Of a DNA stretch of 64,000 nt, positions 16,437 to 25,276 are shown in pieces. Each line of letters starts with the position of its first letter. Position 1 is the first letter of the stretch. Where the stretch lies: positions 118,756 through 182,755 of the forward strand of contig NZ_JASITD010000009.1 of assembly GCF_030063445.1 (NCBI RefSeq). The letters are read 5' to 3'. Made by a program: the position numbers and the translations under genes. Below the pieces are notes generated by a model, which was not told where the DNA came from, did no database searches, and saw nothing but the letters and a program-made list of their open reading frames with translations. Source of the stretch: Hymenobacter sp. H14-R3. GTDB taxonomy: Bacteria; Bacteroidota; Bacteroidia; Cytophagales; Hymenobacteraceae.

Positions 16437-16826
16437 GGTCAGGGGATAGTAAGGTTTAGACTAAATAGCTGGATAGCCTGGCCTTGTACGCAACACCCGC
16501 CCCTAGTTGTTGCCTGATTATCAAGAGATTTACACAAACGCGGCGCCCAATCCCAACCATATTCATCAGTTACTCACTAACCCTTAATGACTTACTAGCA
16601 CATAAGTCAGAAGTTATAATTTTTAAAAAATTACTGCTATTACGCCAACTACCAAGCGCTCAGCTAGTAAACAGCATCCCATCAGGCCTACTGGTTAGCT
16701 AATCTTCTCACAATCAGTTTGCTGCATTTTGCAATCACCTGCCGTTGGCGGCGCGCCACCAACGGCAGGTGGTCTTTCTGAGCGCAACGCAGTGGAGCGC
16801 GGATGGCCCATATAACCACCCAGTTG
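16437..16826. other. Intergenic region with an A+T-rich block and a 13-bp hairpin
   Basis: No gene is seen. The block at about 16520-16700 is clearly richer in A+T than its surroundings. A perfect hairpin lies at 16736-16771 (CACCTGCCGTTGG and its complement around a 10-base GC loop) and may terminate the minus-strand receptor gene whose stop is at 16827. A fragment of the family A repeat (GAGCGCAACGCAGTGGAGCGCGG) follows at 16780-16802. Confidence 0.6.
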
Positions 16827-19343
16827 CTAACCGCCCTGCTTACTGCCGCCGCCGCCCTTGGTATCGTCATTGTTGATGCTCTTGCGCTGCTTGGTTTGGC
16901 TGCCCTGGCCAAAGCGGTAGCTGAAATTGAAGCGGAAGGCGCGCTGGTAGGAGCGGTTTTCGGTGCGCTCGTCGAAGGCCAGCGTGGTGGTGGTGGAGCG
17001 GTAGGGCCAGTAGGCGTTGAAGGGGCTGGCGATGTTGAGGCTGAGGTCGGCCTTTTCCTTGAGGAAGGTCTTTTTCACGCCCATCTGGTAGTAAAGGTTG
17101 GCCGAGCCGGTGCCCTGGATTTCGGGCGTGGGCAGCGAGGCGTACGTGAAGCCTTGCAGCGTGAGGCCCTTGTCGAACTTATAGGAGGCGTTGACGTTGA
17201 TGCCCGCCGTGAAGCCCCGGCGCTCGACGTTGAGAAACGGGCTGCGGCGCACGATGTACTGCACATCGGGGCCGGCGCTGAGGTCCATTTTGGCCAGCGG
17301 CTTGGCCGAGAGGAACACGTTGAACTGGTAGAAGGTATTGGCCGCCACGTTGGCGAAGGTTTGGGCCGTAATGCTGGGGTCGCTGGGCACGCCGGCGGGC
17401 AGCGGCACGCTGGGGTTAGTGGTGGCAAAGCGAATTTGCTCAATGGCGTTGCCGGTGTGGCGCACCGAGGCCGCGGCATTAATAGTGGTAGTCTTGATGG
17501 CCGTGCTGTAACTCAGCTCGTACGAGTCGGTTAGCTCGGGGTCGAGGTTGGGGTTGCCGTAGGTGATGTTCTTGGCATCGGAGCGGTCCACGAAGGGGTT
17601 GAGGTAGTCGATAAACGGCCGGGTGATGCGGCGGCTGTAGGCAAAGCGCAGGCTGTTGGCGTCGGTGAAGGCGTAGCGGGCGCTGCCGTTGGGCAGCAGC
17701 GTGAGGTAGCTGCGCGGCTCAAACGGCGTGGGCGTGGCCCGAAACTCGGCCGCGATGGCCGTGCGCTCCAGGCGGGTGCCGAGGTTGGCGGTAAACTTCT
17801 TGCCCACGCCCAGCGAGTAGATGCCGTAGGCCGCCTGCACATCCTGCGAGTAGCTGAAATCGGTGGCGCGCCCGGCCAGCGGCGCAAAGTCGGGGGCCAG
17901 GGCCGGCGTGAGGCCATCGACGGTAGCCACGGAGCCCGTGCGCCGAAAAATGGCTTTGAGGCCCACTTCCAGGGCGTTTTTATCGCCGAAGGGCTGGGTG
18001 AAATCGGTTTGGAACGTGACCTCGTGGCCGGGGGTGCGGCCGCGGCTGCGCTCGCGGTAGCTGGCCTGGTTGGTTTCGAGGGCCACCAGCGAGTTGTTGT
18101 ACTGGTCGAAATCGTAGCCGTAGGTGCCGTTGTTGAGCGCGTACTGGGCCAGCGTGCTCCACTCCTTGCGGGCCGTGGCGAAGGTGCGGGTGTAGGTGCC
18201 GGTGGCCTCCACGTTGAGCCCGCTAAACAGGTTCTTGGTGTCGCGCAAAAAGAGCTGGTTGGCGGCCGGGTTGAACGAGGTGTAGCGGTTGAGCAGGTTC
18301 TGGGTGCTGTTGCCGCCGTAGCCGTTCACCGAGCCGGCCAGCGAAAGCGTGTGGTGCTCGGCGGGGTCGTAGTCGAGGCCCACCGTGCCGTAGTACCAGG
18401 CGCCCTTATCGTAAGTGTTACCGCGCTGGCGCAGCGTGTCGGTCCCCAACGCGCTGAAGCCCCGCCGGTCGCGGCTAAAGTCGCCGGGCCGGTACCAGGC
18501 CCCCGCGCTGGCCGAGGAGGTGAAGCCCACCTTGCCCTTCTTAAAATTGAGCGACGAGTTGAAGTTGCTGTTGCGGTTGCCGCTGCTGGCTCCCACGCGG
18601 CCGTTCAGGCCCTGGTCTACCCCTTTCTTAAGCACGATATTGATGATGCCGGCCGTGCCTTCACCATCGTATTTGGCTGATGGCGTGGTGATTATCTCCA
18701 CGCTCTGAATCTGCTCGGCCGGAATACTCTTGAGGGCTTCGGCCAGGTTGCGGGCCAGCGTGGGCGAGGGCTTATTGTTGACCAATACCTTGAAATTGCT
18801 GGAGCCCCGCATTTTCACGTTGCCGTCGCCATCCACGGCCAGCAGCGGGGCCTTGCGCAGCACGTCCTGGGCGGTGCCGCCGGCGTTGCTCACGTCCTGG
18901 TCGGCATTGTACACGAGGCGGTCGGCGCGCACCTCCACCACCGGCTTGCTGCCGATAATGATGGCCTCGCCCAGCGCCTGGGCCGTGGTGGGCAGCTGAA
19001 AATTGCTCACCGCCGTGGTGCCCGTGCCCACCACTACGGTGCGGGTGCGGGTGCCGTAGCCCACGTAGCTGGCCCGCAGCCGGAAGGTGCCGGCCGCCAG
19101 CTTGGTAAGGCTGAACTTGCCCTGGTCGTCGGCGGCCACGCCGGTAAGGGCTTTGTCGCCGGTAGCCGGCAGCAGCACCACCGTGGCGTAGGCCACCGGC
19201 TGGCGGCTTAGCGAGTCGAGCACCGTGCCGGTGAGCGCGCCCGTGGCGGCGGGGGCCGCCGTAGCCGGCGCTTGCGCCGCTGCGGGCCGGGCCGCTACTA
19301 GCAACAGCAGAAAAGAGAGTAGCAGTTGAGTACTTGTTTTCAT
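16827..19343 (-). CDS. TonB-receptor-like outer membrane beta-barrel protein
   Basis: 838 residues from the ATG at 19343 (MKTSTQLLLSFLLLLVAARPA), with a signal peptide ending AAAQ. An in-frame extension to 19520 lacks a signal and is rejected. Residues about 35-120 are a CarboxypepD_reg domain (ALTGTVLDSLSRQPVAYATVVL, FRLRASYVGYGTR). A plug domain follows (GTAQDVLRKAPLLAVDGDGNVKM, IQSVEIITTPSAKYDGEGTAGI). The rest is an outer-membrane barrel of the OMP_b-brl_3 type ending in NFSYRFGQ plus a Gly/Lys tail. These receptors import or sense large ligands in the outer membrane; the substrate is unknown. No SusD partner is present. A regulator gene lies just upstream on the same strand. Confidence 0.88.
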   Translation of the reverse strand: MKTSTQLLLSFLLLLVAARPAAAQAPATAAPAATGALTGTVLDSLSRQPVAYATVVLLPATGDKALTGVAADDQGKFSLTKLAAGTFRLRASYVGYGTRTRTVVVGTGTTAVSNFQLPTTAQALGEAIIIGSKPVVEVRADRLVYNADQDVSNAGGTAQDVLRKAPLLAVDGDGNVKMRGSSNFKVLVNNKPSPTLARNLAEALKSIPAEQIQSVEIITTPSAKYDGEGTAGIINIVLKKGVDQGLNGRVGASSGNRNSNFNSSLNFKKGKVGFTSSASAGAWYRPGDFSRDRRGFSALGTDTLRQRGNTYDKGAWYYGTVGLDYDPAEHHTLSLAGSVNGYGGNSTQNLLNRYTSFNPAANQLFLRDTKNLFSGLNVEATGTYTRTFATARKEWSTLAQYALNNGTYGYDFDQYNNSLVALETNQASYRERSRGRTPGHEVTFQTDFTQPFGDKNALEVGLKAIFRRTGSVATVDGLTPALAPDFAPLAGRATDFSYSQDVQAAYGIYSLGVGKKFTANLGTRLERTAIAAEFRATPTPFEPRSYLTLLPNGSARYAFTDANSLRFAYSRRITRPFIDYLNPFVDRSDAKNITYGNPNLDPELTDSYELSYSTAIKTTTINAAASVRHTGNAIEQIRFATTNPSVPLPAGVPSDPSITAQTFANVAANTFYQFNVFLSAKPLAKMDLSAGPDVQYIVRRSPFLNVERRGFTAGINVNASYKFDKGLTLQGFTYASLPTPEIQGTGSANLYYQMGVKKTFLKEKADLSLNIASPFNAYWPYRSTTTTLAFDERTENRSYQRAFRFNFSYRFGQGSQTKQRKSINNDDTKGGGGSKQGG

Positions 19344-19356
19344 AAATAAATAATTC

Positions 19357-19376
19357 GGCAGCACGGGTATGCTGCC
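19357..19376. promoter_or_regulatory. Palindrome in the receptor gene's 5' region
   Basis: GGCAGCA and TGCTGCC (19357-19363 and 19370-19376) are perfect 7-base arms around 6 bases, 14 bases before the receptor start codon. It may be an operator for the upstream AraC-type regulator or an mRNA hairpin; the sequence cannot tell which. Confidence 0.4.
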
Positions 19377-19594
19377 AGAGATGCCGCTAAGGGCTGATTG
19401 GTTGCTTGCCCGGCCAATAGTTTTGAGCCCGCGCAGCCCAGCTACCGCGCGTCGGCCCCAAACGTTACCGCGCCGGGCGGCGCGGGGCATTACCTTATTG
19501 TGTTGCATGGCCTGGGGCACTAATTAGAAGGAGCACAAAGGTGCCTGCCTACCCTGGGCCCGGCGCTCCAGACTATGCGTTGGCCCGCCCCAAC

Positions 19595-20911
19595 TTATGA
19601 TTTGGGACGCACTACCTCGCCGGGGGCCTGGCCGGTGAGCTTCTTGAACACGCGGTTAAACGTTGATTTAGAGTTGAATCCGCTTTCCAGGGCCACGCCT
19701 ACCAGCGAGTAGTGGGCAAAGCGCGCATCGGCCAGCTTACGGCGCGCCTCCTGCACCCGGTAGGTATTCACGAAGTCGTTGAAGTTCTGCCCGCAGCCCG
19801 CATTAATGACCTTGGAGAGCAGCCCGGGGTTGGTGCGCAGGCGCTGGGCCAGCTCAGTAAGGGTGAGCTCGGGCTCCAGCCAGGGCTGCTCGGCGGCCAT
19901 GAGGGCCAGCAGCTTATTACGCCAGGCCAGCAGCTCGGGTGGCAGGCTGGGCAAGCCGGGCGGCGTGGGCGGCGCAGCACCAGCTGGCGTTTCCGCGGGC
20001 TCGGCTGCTACTATACCGTTCCTTATTACCGCGGGGGGCGCCTCAAGTTGGGCCGGGCCGGCGGTGGTTTCCAACGGCACCAGCGCCGCGCTGGGCCCGT
20101 CGGGCTGGGCATCGGGGTCGAAGCGCAGGGGGCTGCTGGCCGCCGCGTAGTTGGCCTGAATGCCCACGGCAATGAGGCCGTAGATGAACAGGCCGCGCAG
20201 GGCAAAGTAATTCCAGGCCTCCGTGTAGCCGAAATCAAACACCTGGTCCAGCACTTCAAACAACAGGCTCAGGCCCAGGCTGCCCACCTGCAACAGCAGC
20301 AGCTGCCGAAACCCGGCAAAGCGCAGGCGCTCGGGGTCAGAGAAGTTATCGTCGAGGTAGCGGGTGTAGCGGCGATAATCTACCAGCACCCACCAGCAGT
20401 ACACGGGCAGCAGCACGTAGAGCACGTAGCCCACCGGCCGGTTGAGGCCGTCGAGCAGCTCGGCCACGGGCCCCTTGGTACCAAAGTGGTAGGGCAGCGC
20501 CCGCCCGCGCAGGCCCCGCCACCAACCCAGGTCGTAGGCCAGGGCCACCCCAAAAAAGGCCACCTTCAGCAGGCCCGGCCCCAGGTGCCACCAGGCGCGG
20601 GGCCCCAGCCGAAACTCCTGGCTGGTGAGGCTGCGGAAGTAGAAGTAATAGGCCGGGCCCAGCAGCAGGTTGAGCTGCCAGGGCACGTAGAACATGGCCG
20701 TGGAGTAGCCGTCGTGGCTGTCGTACCAGCCCGCAAAGCCCAGCATCCACTGCACAATGGTGAGCGTGGGCAGCACAATGAGCAGCGCCAGCAGGGCATC
20801 GGGCCAGGTGCCGCGCCTGGCTGCCCGCGCCAGCAGCCAGGCCGTGGCTACTATACCCGGCACCACAAACGGCAACAGCAGGGCGCTACGGGGACCAAAC
20901 TGGAACAACAT
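19595..20911 (-). CDS. AraC-type regulator with a multi-helix membrane N-terminus
   Basis: 438 residues from the ATG at 20911 (MLFQFGPRSALLLPFVVPGIV). Seven or so hydrophobic helices span about residues 8-245 (WLLARAARR, ALLALLIVLPTLTIVQWML, LNLLLGPAYYFYFRSL, ALRGLFIYGLIAVGIQA). An Ala/Pro-rich linker leads to a C-terminal AraC helix-turn-helix at about 345-435: LTLTELAQRLRTNPGLLSKVIN, then CGQNFNDFVNTYRVQEARRKL, then YSLVGVALESGFNSKSTFNRVFKKLTG. The layout is that of one-component membrane regulators frequent in Bacteroidota. It lies 252 bases upstream of the receptor gene on the same strand, so control of that gene is the natural inference. Confidence 0.85.
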   Translation of the reverse strand: MLFQFGPRSALLLPFVVPGIVATAWLLARAARRGTWPDALLALLIVLPTLTIVQWMLGFAGWYDSHDGYSTAMFYVPWQLNLLLGPAYYFYFRSLTSQEFRLGPRAWWHLGPGLLKVAFFGVALAYDLGWWRGLRGRALPYHFGTKGPVAELLDGLNRPVGYVLYVLLPVYCWWVLVDYRRYTRYLDDNFSDPERLRFAGFRQLLLLQVGSLGLSLLFEVLDQVFDFGYTEAWNYFALRGLFIYGLIAVGIQANYAAASSPLRFDPDAQPDGPSAALVPLETTAGPAQLEAPPAVIRNGIVAAEPAETPAGAAPPTPPGLPSLPPELLAWRNKLLALMAAEQPWLEPELTLTELAQRLRTNPGLLSKVINAGCGQNFNDFVNTYRVQEARRKLADARFAHYSLVGVALESGFNSKSTFNRVFKKLTGQAPGEVVRPKS

Positions 20912-20916
20912 GGCCA

Positions 20917-20924
20917 CAAAAGTA
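20917..20924 (-). promoter_or_regulatory. Predicted -7 promoter box nearly touching a start codon
   Basis: TACTTTTG on the minus strand is an exact TAnnTTTG match only 5 bases before the ATG of the membrane AraC-type regulator. If used, the transcript would have almost no leader. An in-frame GTG overlaps the box, so the start at 20911 is preferred. Confidence 0.3.
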
Positions 20925-20960
20925 CGCCGCGCCTACCCAGGCTTTCCGACTATATTCGCT

Positions 20961-20968
20961 TAGCTTTG
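20961..20968 (+). promoter_or_regulatory. Predicted -7 promoter box (TAGCTTTG)
   Basis: An exact TAnnTTTG match 30 bases before the exonuclease start codon. No good -33 box is seen at standard spacing. Confidence 0.4.
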
Positions 20969-20998
20969 GGCTACCCCGCCCCGCTTTTTCTGGCCCCC

Positions 20999-21817
20999 AT
21001 GCACATCCTGCGCCACGTTGACCTCACCCGCATTTTCTTCGTCGATATTGAGACCGTGCCCGGCCACGCTACCCACGCCGAGCTGCCCGAAACCCACCAG
21101 CCGCTGTGGCAAAAATTCTGCGATAAGCGCCACGCCAAGGAGCTGGCCGAGGGCCAGACGCACGCCGAGCTGTTCCGCAACGGCGGCCTCTACGCCGAGT
21201 TTGGCAAGGTGGTGTGCATTTCGGTGGGCTACTTCCGGCCGCTGAAGGACGAGACGCTGGAATTCCGCACCAAGTCGTTTGCCGCCGACGACGAGTGCGA
21301 GGTGCTGCGCAGCTTCGGGCAGTTTTTGGCGCGCTACGCACCCTACGGCCCCGCCCGCTACGCCAAGCTCGACACGGCCACCCCCGACGGCAGCTTTCTG
21401 TGCGCCCACAACGGCCGCGAGTTCGACTACGGCTACCTGGGCCGGCGCCTGCTCATTTGCGGGCAGCCCATTCCGCCCATGCTCGACGTGGCCGGCCACA
21501 AGCCCTGGGACCTGCCCCACCTGCTCGACACCATGGACCTCTGGAAATTTGGCGATAACAAGGGCCACATCTCGCTGCCGCTGCTAGCCGGCGTTTTCGG
21601 CATCCCATCGCCGAAGGACGATATCGACGGCTCGCAGGTGGGGCACACCTACTGGGTCGAGAAAAATTTGCAGCGAATCGTTACGTACTGCGAAAAAGAC
21701 GTTATCGCCACGGCCCGCGTGTACTTGCACTACGCTGGGCTAAAGGAGCTGTGGCCCGAAGTGCAGCTCACGCAAACGCCCTGGCTAAACACCCAAAGCA
21801 CTGTTGCACCAGTCTAA
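20999..21817 (+). CDS. Predicted 3'-5' exonuclease, PolB-like DEDDy family
   Basis: 272 residues from the ATG at 20999 (MHILRHVDLTRIFFVDIETVPG). The frame is open far upstream, but only as antisense to the regulator gene. The DnaQ-like exonuclease motifs are in order: ExoI FVDIETV, ExoII CAHNGREFDYGYLGRRLL with the key Asp, and ExoIII YCEKDVIATARVYL, where Tyr and Asp give the DEDDy type. Similarity is closest to the stand-alone proofreading-like domain family related to DNA polymerase B. It should remove nucleotides 3' to 5' from single strands in repair or RNA/DNA turnover. No polymerase domain is attached. It is monocistronic by context. Confidence 0.85.
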   Translation: MHILRHVDLTRIFFVDIETVPGHATHAELPETHQPLWQKFCDKRHAKELAEGQTHAELFRNGGLYAEFGKVVCISVGYFRPLKDETLEFRTKSFAADDECEVLRSFGQFLARYAPYGPARYAKLDTATPDGSFLCAHNGREFDYGYLGRRLLICGQPIPPMLDVAGHKPWDLPHLLDTMDLWKFGDNKGHISLPLLAGVFGIPSPKDDIDGSQVGHTYWVEKNLQRIVTYCEKDVIATARVYLHYAGLKELWPEVQLTQTPWLNTQSTVAPV

Positions 21818-21936
21818 CGGCTGCTTATCCACCAGCCCGCTGGCCTACTACCGCCTGAGCCAGGAAGAGGGGCCGTGCGCCACGCCCACTGCGTGGCGCG
21901 GTGAGCCTACAAGGCAGCATTTGCTGCATTAAATAA

Positions 21937-21994
21937 GCCGGGGGCGGCGGCGCGGCGGCGGGGTAACCCCAACTGCCACGCCGCTGCCCCCGGC
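21937..21994. terminator. GC-rich hairpin, probable terminator
   Basis: GCCGGGGGC at 21937 pairs with GCCCCCGGC ending at 21994, with further GC pairing inside. There is no T-run of note, so termination strength is uncertain. It lies 120 bases after the exonuclease gene. Confidence 0.5.
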
Positions 21995-22114
21995 TTGCCT
22001 ACAAGCTCTGCTATAGGCACTTAACCAGCGTCTTATGGTGCATAACTTGCGATAATGCCTGAAAAGCAGTTGCTTTGCTTAGGCATTTCACAGGGAAAGC
22101 CAACCACAGGGAGC

Positions 22115-24442
22115 ATGAATACGCCTTTTTTTCGTTGGCTGCCGCTGCTGGGACTGCTGCTCTTTGCCGGGCTGGTGGTGGGGCTGGTGCGGCCGCCGCG
22201 CCCGGTGCCGGCCACTGCGCCAGCCACCGAGTTTTCGGCCGCCCGCGCCCTGGCCGATGTGGCCGTGGTGGCCCGCCAGCCCCACCCGCTCGGCTCGCCG
22301 GCCCAGGCGGCCGTGCGCGACTACCTGCTGCGCCGCTGCCGGGCGCTGGGCGTAGCCGCTACCGTGCAGGATACCAGTCTTTTAGTAGCTGACCACGGCC
22401 AGGTTACGGCCGCCCGCATCCAGAATGTGGTGGCCCGCTTGCCGGGCCGGCAGCCGGGCGGCAAGGCCGTGCTGGTGCTGGCCCACTACGACTCGCAGCC
22501 CCACACGCCCGGGGCCGGCGACGATGGCGCGGGCGTGGCGGCCATGCTCGAAACCCTGCGGGCGCTGCGGGCCGGCCCACCACTGGCCAACGACGTTATC
22601 TGGCTGTTCAGCGATGGCGAGGAGGCCGGCTTGCTGGGGGCCCGCGCCTTCGCCGCCGACACGGCCCGCCTGCGCCGCGCGGTGGGCGTAGCCCTCAACT
22701 TCGAGGGCCGGGGCAACGCCGGGCCCAGCCTCACCTTCGAGGTAAGCCCCAATAATGGCTGGGTGATGCGCGAATACGCCCAGGCCGCGCCCGCGCCCAT
22801 CGCGTCGTCGCTGTTTTACGAAGCCTACCGGCACTTGCCCAATAATACCGACTTCACGCCGCTGCGCCAGGCCGGCCTCACGGGGCTCAACTTCGCCTTT
22901 GTGGCCGGCTACCCCTTTTACCACAGCCCGGCCGACACGCCCGGCCACCTCAGCCTGGGCTCGCTGCAACACCACGGCTCCGCCATGCTAAGCCTGGTGC
23001 GGCACTTCAGCAGCATTTCGCTGGCTCACACCAAGGGCCCCGACGAAACATTTTTCAACCCCCTGGGCACCTGGTTGGTGCACTACCCGGCCAGCTGGAA
23101 CCTGGGCATTTCGGCCTTCACCATCCTGTTGCTAATCAGCGTTTTAGCATTGGCTAACTTTCGGAGTAGCCTGGGCTGGGGCAGCTTGCTGGGCGGGGCG
23201 CTGGCCTGGCTGGGCGGGCTGCTGCTGCTGCTGGCGGCGGGCTGGGGCCTGCTGGCGCTGGTAGCCGCCGCCTACCCGCAGTACGGCGCGTTCTACGACC
23301 GGGCGGCCTACAACGCGCCGGCCTACCAGGTGGCGCTGCTGGCGCTGGGCGGGGCCATTTTTACCGCCTACTACGGCTGGCTGAGTCGCTACCTGCGGCC
23401 CGGCGCGCAGGCGGGTGGGGCCCTGCTGGTGGTGGCGCTGCTACTAGGCCTGCTGCAATGGCGGGCCGCCTCGTCGGCTTTTTTGCTGAGCTTACCGCTG
23501 CTGGCGGCTACGCTGGCCTGGGCTCTGCGGCTGTGCCAAACGGTTAGCCAGGCCCGGCCCCAGGCCCCGAATCTGGTGGGGTGGCTGCTGGCGCTGCCGG
23601 CCGTGGCGCTGCTGGGCCAGGTACTGTATTTGTTGCTGATACTCTTCGGCTTGAGCCCACTGGTGCTGCTGGCGCTGGCGCTACTGGCTGTGCTACTGGG
23701 ACTGCTGCTGCCGCTGGTACTACCCTTGGTGAGCTTTCCCACGGCTGGCGGCCGGCAGCCCGCTATCGGCTGGGGCTTGCCGGGCGTAGCGCTGGGGGTG
23801 ATGGCCGCGGCGCTGGCGGTAGGCCACGCCACCCGCCAGCCCACCGCCGACCAGCCCCAGCAAGCCCACCTCTTCTACGCCCTCGATGCGGCCCGCGGCC
23901 AGGCCTACTGGTTATCGGCCGCCCCGCAGCCCAGTGCCTGGACCCGGCGGGTGCTTACGCAGCCGCACTACGGCCCGCTGCCGGCGCTCTTCCCGCAGTC
24001 GGCCGCGCCCATCCTCTACCAGGCCGCGCCCCGGCTGGCGCTGGCCGCCCCTACCCTTACTGTGCTGGCCGACAGCATAGTAGCCGGCCGGCGCCAGCTA
24101 ACGCTTCGCCTGCGGCCCGGCCAGCCCGAGGTCAGCAGCCTGAGCATCGTTATCAGCAATGCGGCCCAGCTGCGGGGCCTGCGGGTGGCCGGCCACCCGC
24201 TGCCCGCCGCCAGCCTGCACCCGGCCACCGGCCCGCTCACCGTTTCCTTCTTCGCCCCGCGCCCGGCCGGCGAAATCCTCGTGGTGCGCCTGGCAGGCAA
24301 AGGGCCGTTGCAGCTGGCCGTTACCACGCGCCGCCTGGGGCTGCCGGCCGCGCCGGGCCTGCCCCCGCTGCCGGCCACGGTGGTGCCCGCGCCGGGCTAC
24401 AACAGCTTCACCACCCAAGTGCGGCAGGAATTTGCTCTTTAA
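22115..24442 (+). CDS. M28 family metallopeptidase with C-terminal membrane domain
   Basis: 775 residues from the ATG at 22115 (MNTPFFRWLPLLGLLLFAGL). An N-terminal anchor is followed by a peptidase M28 domain at about 45-310 with the zinc-site motifs LVLAHYDSQPHTPGAGDDGAG, IWLFSDGEEAGLLGA, LNFEGRG and FYHSPADT. From about 340 to 590 there are roughly seven hydrophobic helices (NLGISAFTILLLISVLALANF, LLLLLAAGWGLLALVAAAY and others), and the C-terminal 190 residues form an extracytoplasmic beta-type domain. The architecture recalls the ERMP1/Pff1 type of membrane M28 peptidase. It is likely an aminopeptidase acting outside the inner membrane. It is monocistronic, with a strong terminator after it. 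Confidence 0.87.
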   Translation: MNTPFFRWLPLLGLLLFAGLVVGLVRPPRPVPATAPATEFSAARALADVAVVARQPHPLGSPAQAAVRDYLLRRCRALGVAATVQDTSLLVADHGQVTAARIQNVVARLPGRQPGGKAVLVLAHYDSQPHTPGAGDDGAGVAAMLETLRALRAGPPLANDVIWLFSDGEEAGLLGARAFAADTARLRRAVGVALNFEGRGNAGPSLTFEVSPNNGWVMREYAQAAPAPIASSLFYEAYRHLPNNTDFTPLRQAGLTGLNFAFVAGYPFYHSPADTPGHLSLGSLQHHGSAMLSLVRHFSSISLAHTKGPDETFFNPLGTWLVHYPASWNLGISAFTILLLISVLALANFRSSLGWGSLLGGALAWLGGLLLLLAAGWGLLALVAAAYPQYGAFYDRAAYNAPAYQVALLALGGAIFTAYYGWLSRYLRPGAQAGGALLVVALLLGLLQWRAASSAFLLSLPLLAATLAWALRLCQTVSQARPQAPNLVGWLLALPAVALLGQVLYLLLILFGLSPLVLLALALLAVLLGLLLPLVLPLVSFPTAGGRQPAIGWGLPGVALGVMAAALAVGHATRQPTADQPQQAHLFYALDAARGQAYWLSAAPQPSAWTRRVLTQPHYGPLPALFPQSAAPILYQAAPRLALAAPTLTVLADSIVAGRRQLTLRLRPGQPEVSSLSIVISNAAQLRGLRVAGHPLPAASLHPATGPLTVSFFAPRPAGEILVVRLAGKGPLQLAVTTRRLGLPAAPGLPPLPATVVPAPGYNSFTTQVRQEFAL

Positions 24443-24465
24443 ATACGTAATGGGCGGGCTCATAT

Positions 24466-24507
24466 AAAACACGCCTGTCATTGCGTTCGCAATGACAGGC
24501 GTGTTTT
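24466..24507. terminator. Perfect 19-bp hairpin terminator
   Basis: Arms 24466-24484 and 24489-24507 are perfectly complementary around GTTC and flanked by A4 and T4. It serves the M28 gene and the convergent DUF4468 gene. Its core (TGTCATTGCG/CGCAATGACA) equals the outer end of the family A repeat, so it may derive from one. Confidence 0.85.
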
Positions 24508-24552
24508 GAGTAAGTACCCTAGCTCCTATTTGCTCAATAACTACTTCATATA

Positions 24553-25143
24553 CTACCAGTTATCGTCCGTCGATTTACCGCTCACGCGCTGCCGGATGGC
24601 GCTCACCTGCTGGCGGCCGCTGCGCTGAATGGCGTCGATGGTGGATTGCAGCACCGGCTGCGGGTAGCCGTTGGCGTCGAAGGTGAGGGCGTTGGGGGTC
24701 AGGTAGTTCTCAATGGGTGTCACCGCGCCCAGGCCCTTGCCACTGTCGAAGGCAAAATCGGTAATCTGGTAGCGGAAGCGGCCGGGCTTCACCTCAATGG
24801 TGATGGTGCGCCAGAGCGGCACCTGCACGTTGGCCCCGAAAAAGTTTTGCATTACCAGCTCGCCGGTTTGGCCCACCAAGCGGCCGCCGGCGGCATCGTC
24901 AGTTTGCAGGGACATTTTGGTGGTGCTGGGCGCGTCGGCAAACCATTGCTTGGCGCGCTTATACAGCTCGGCCGAGGACGCGCCGGGCACCTGCACCACC
25001 GCTTTGTACGACACCTTGCCGGTGGCCGAGTCGGTGGGCAGCGGGCTCACCCAGCCGCGCAGCTTGGGCAGTTTTACCTGTGCCTGCGCGGGCACCGCGC
25101 CCAGCGCCGTGCCTAAGCAAAGCAGTAGCAGAAGAATTCTCAT
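24553..25143 (-). CDS. Exported DUF4468 domain protein (TBP-like fold)
   Basis: 196 residues from the ATG at 25143 (MRILLLLLCLGTALGAVPAQA), with a clear signal peptide. The mature part fits DUF4468: GKVSYKAVVQVPGASSAELYKRAKQWFAD, a LVGQTGELVMQNF strand, VPLWRTITIEVKPGRFRYQITDFAFD, and a C-terminal helix IDAIQRSGRQQVSAIRQRV. This family of Bacteroidota periplasmic proteins has a TATA-binding-protein-like fold and no known function. It is transcribed on the minus strand after the alcohol dehydrogenase gene, but a terminator lies between, so it is probably separately expressed. Confidence 0.82.
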   Translation of the reverse strand: MRILLLLLCLGTALGAVPAQAQVKLPKLRGWVSPLPTDSATGKVSYKAVVQVPGASSAELYKRAKQWFADAPSTTKMSLQTDDAAGGRLVGQTGELVMQNFFGANVQVPLWRTITIEVKPGRFRYQITDFAFDSGKGLGAVTPIENYLTPNALTFDANGYPQPVLQSTIDAIQRSGRQQVSAIRQRVSGKSTDDNW

Positions 25144-25208
25144 ACCCTTGGCTACGCAAAGCCCCTGCCAATAGTTGGTGGCCGGGCCGGGCAGCGGGCC
25201 CCCGCACG

Positions 25209-25241
25209 CAAAAAGGCCGCACCACGGGTGGCACGGCCTTC
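25209..25241 (-). terminator. Rho-independent terminator of the alcohol dehydrogenase gene
   Basis: On the minus strand a stem of about 13 bases with two mismatches (AAGGCCGTGCCAC with GTGGTGCGGCCTT) is followed by a T-run. It lies 35 bases after the dehydrogenase stop codon. Confidence 0.75.
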
Positions 25242-25276
25242 TACTAGGCGAGCTTTAACGGCTACGCCGCGGCTGC

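Noticed and set aside
19712..20998. Long open frame leading into the exonuclease gene (701 codons in total).
   Set aside because: It is antisense to the AraC-type regulator, repetitive in Gln, Gly and Ala, and has no domain. High-G+C antisense frames stay open by chance. The true start is at 20999.
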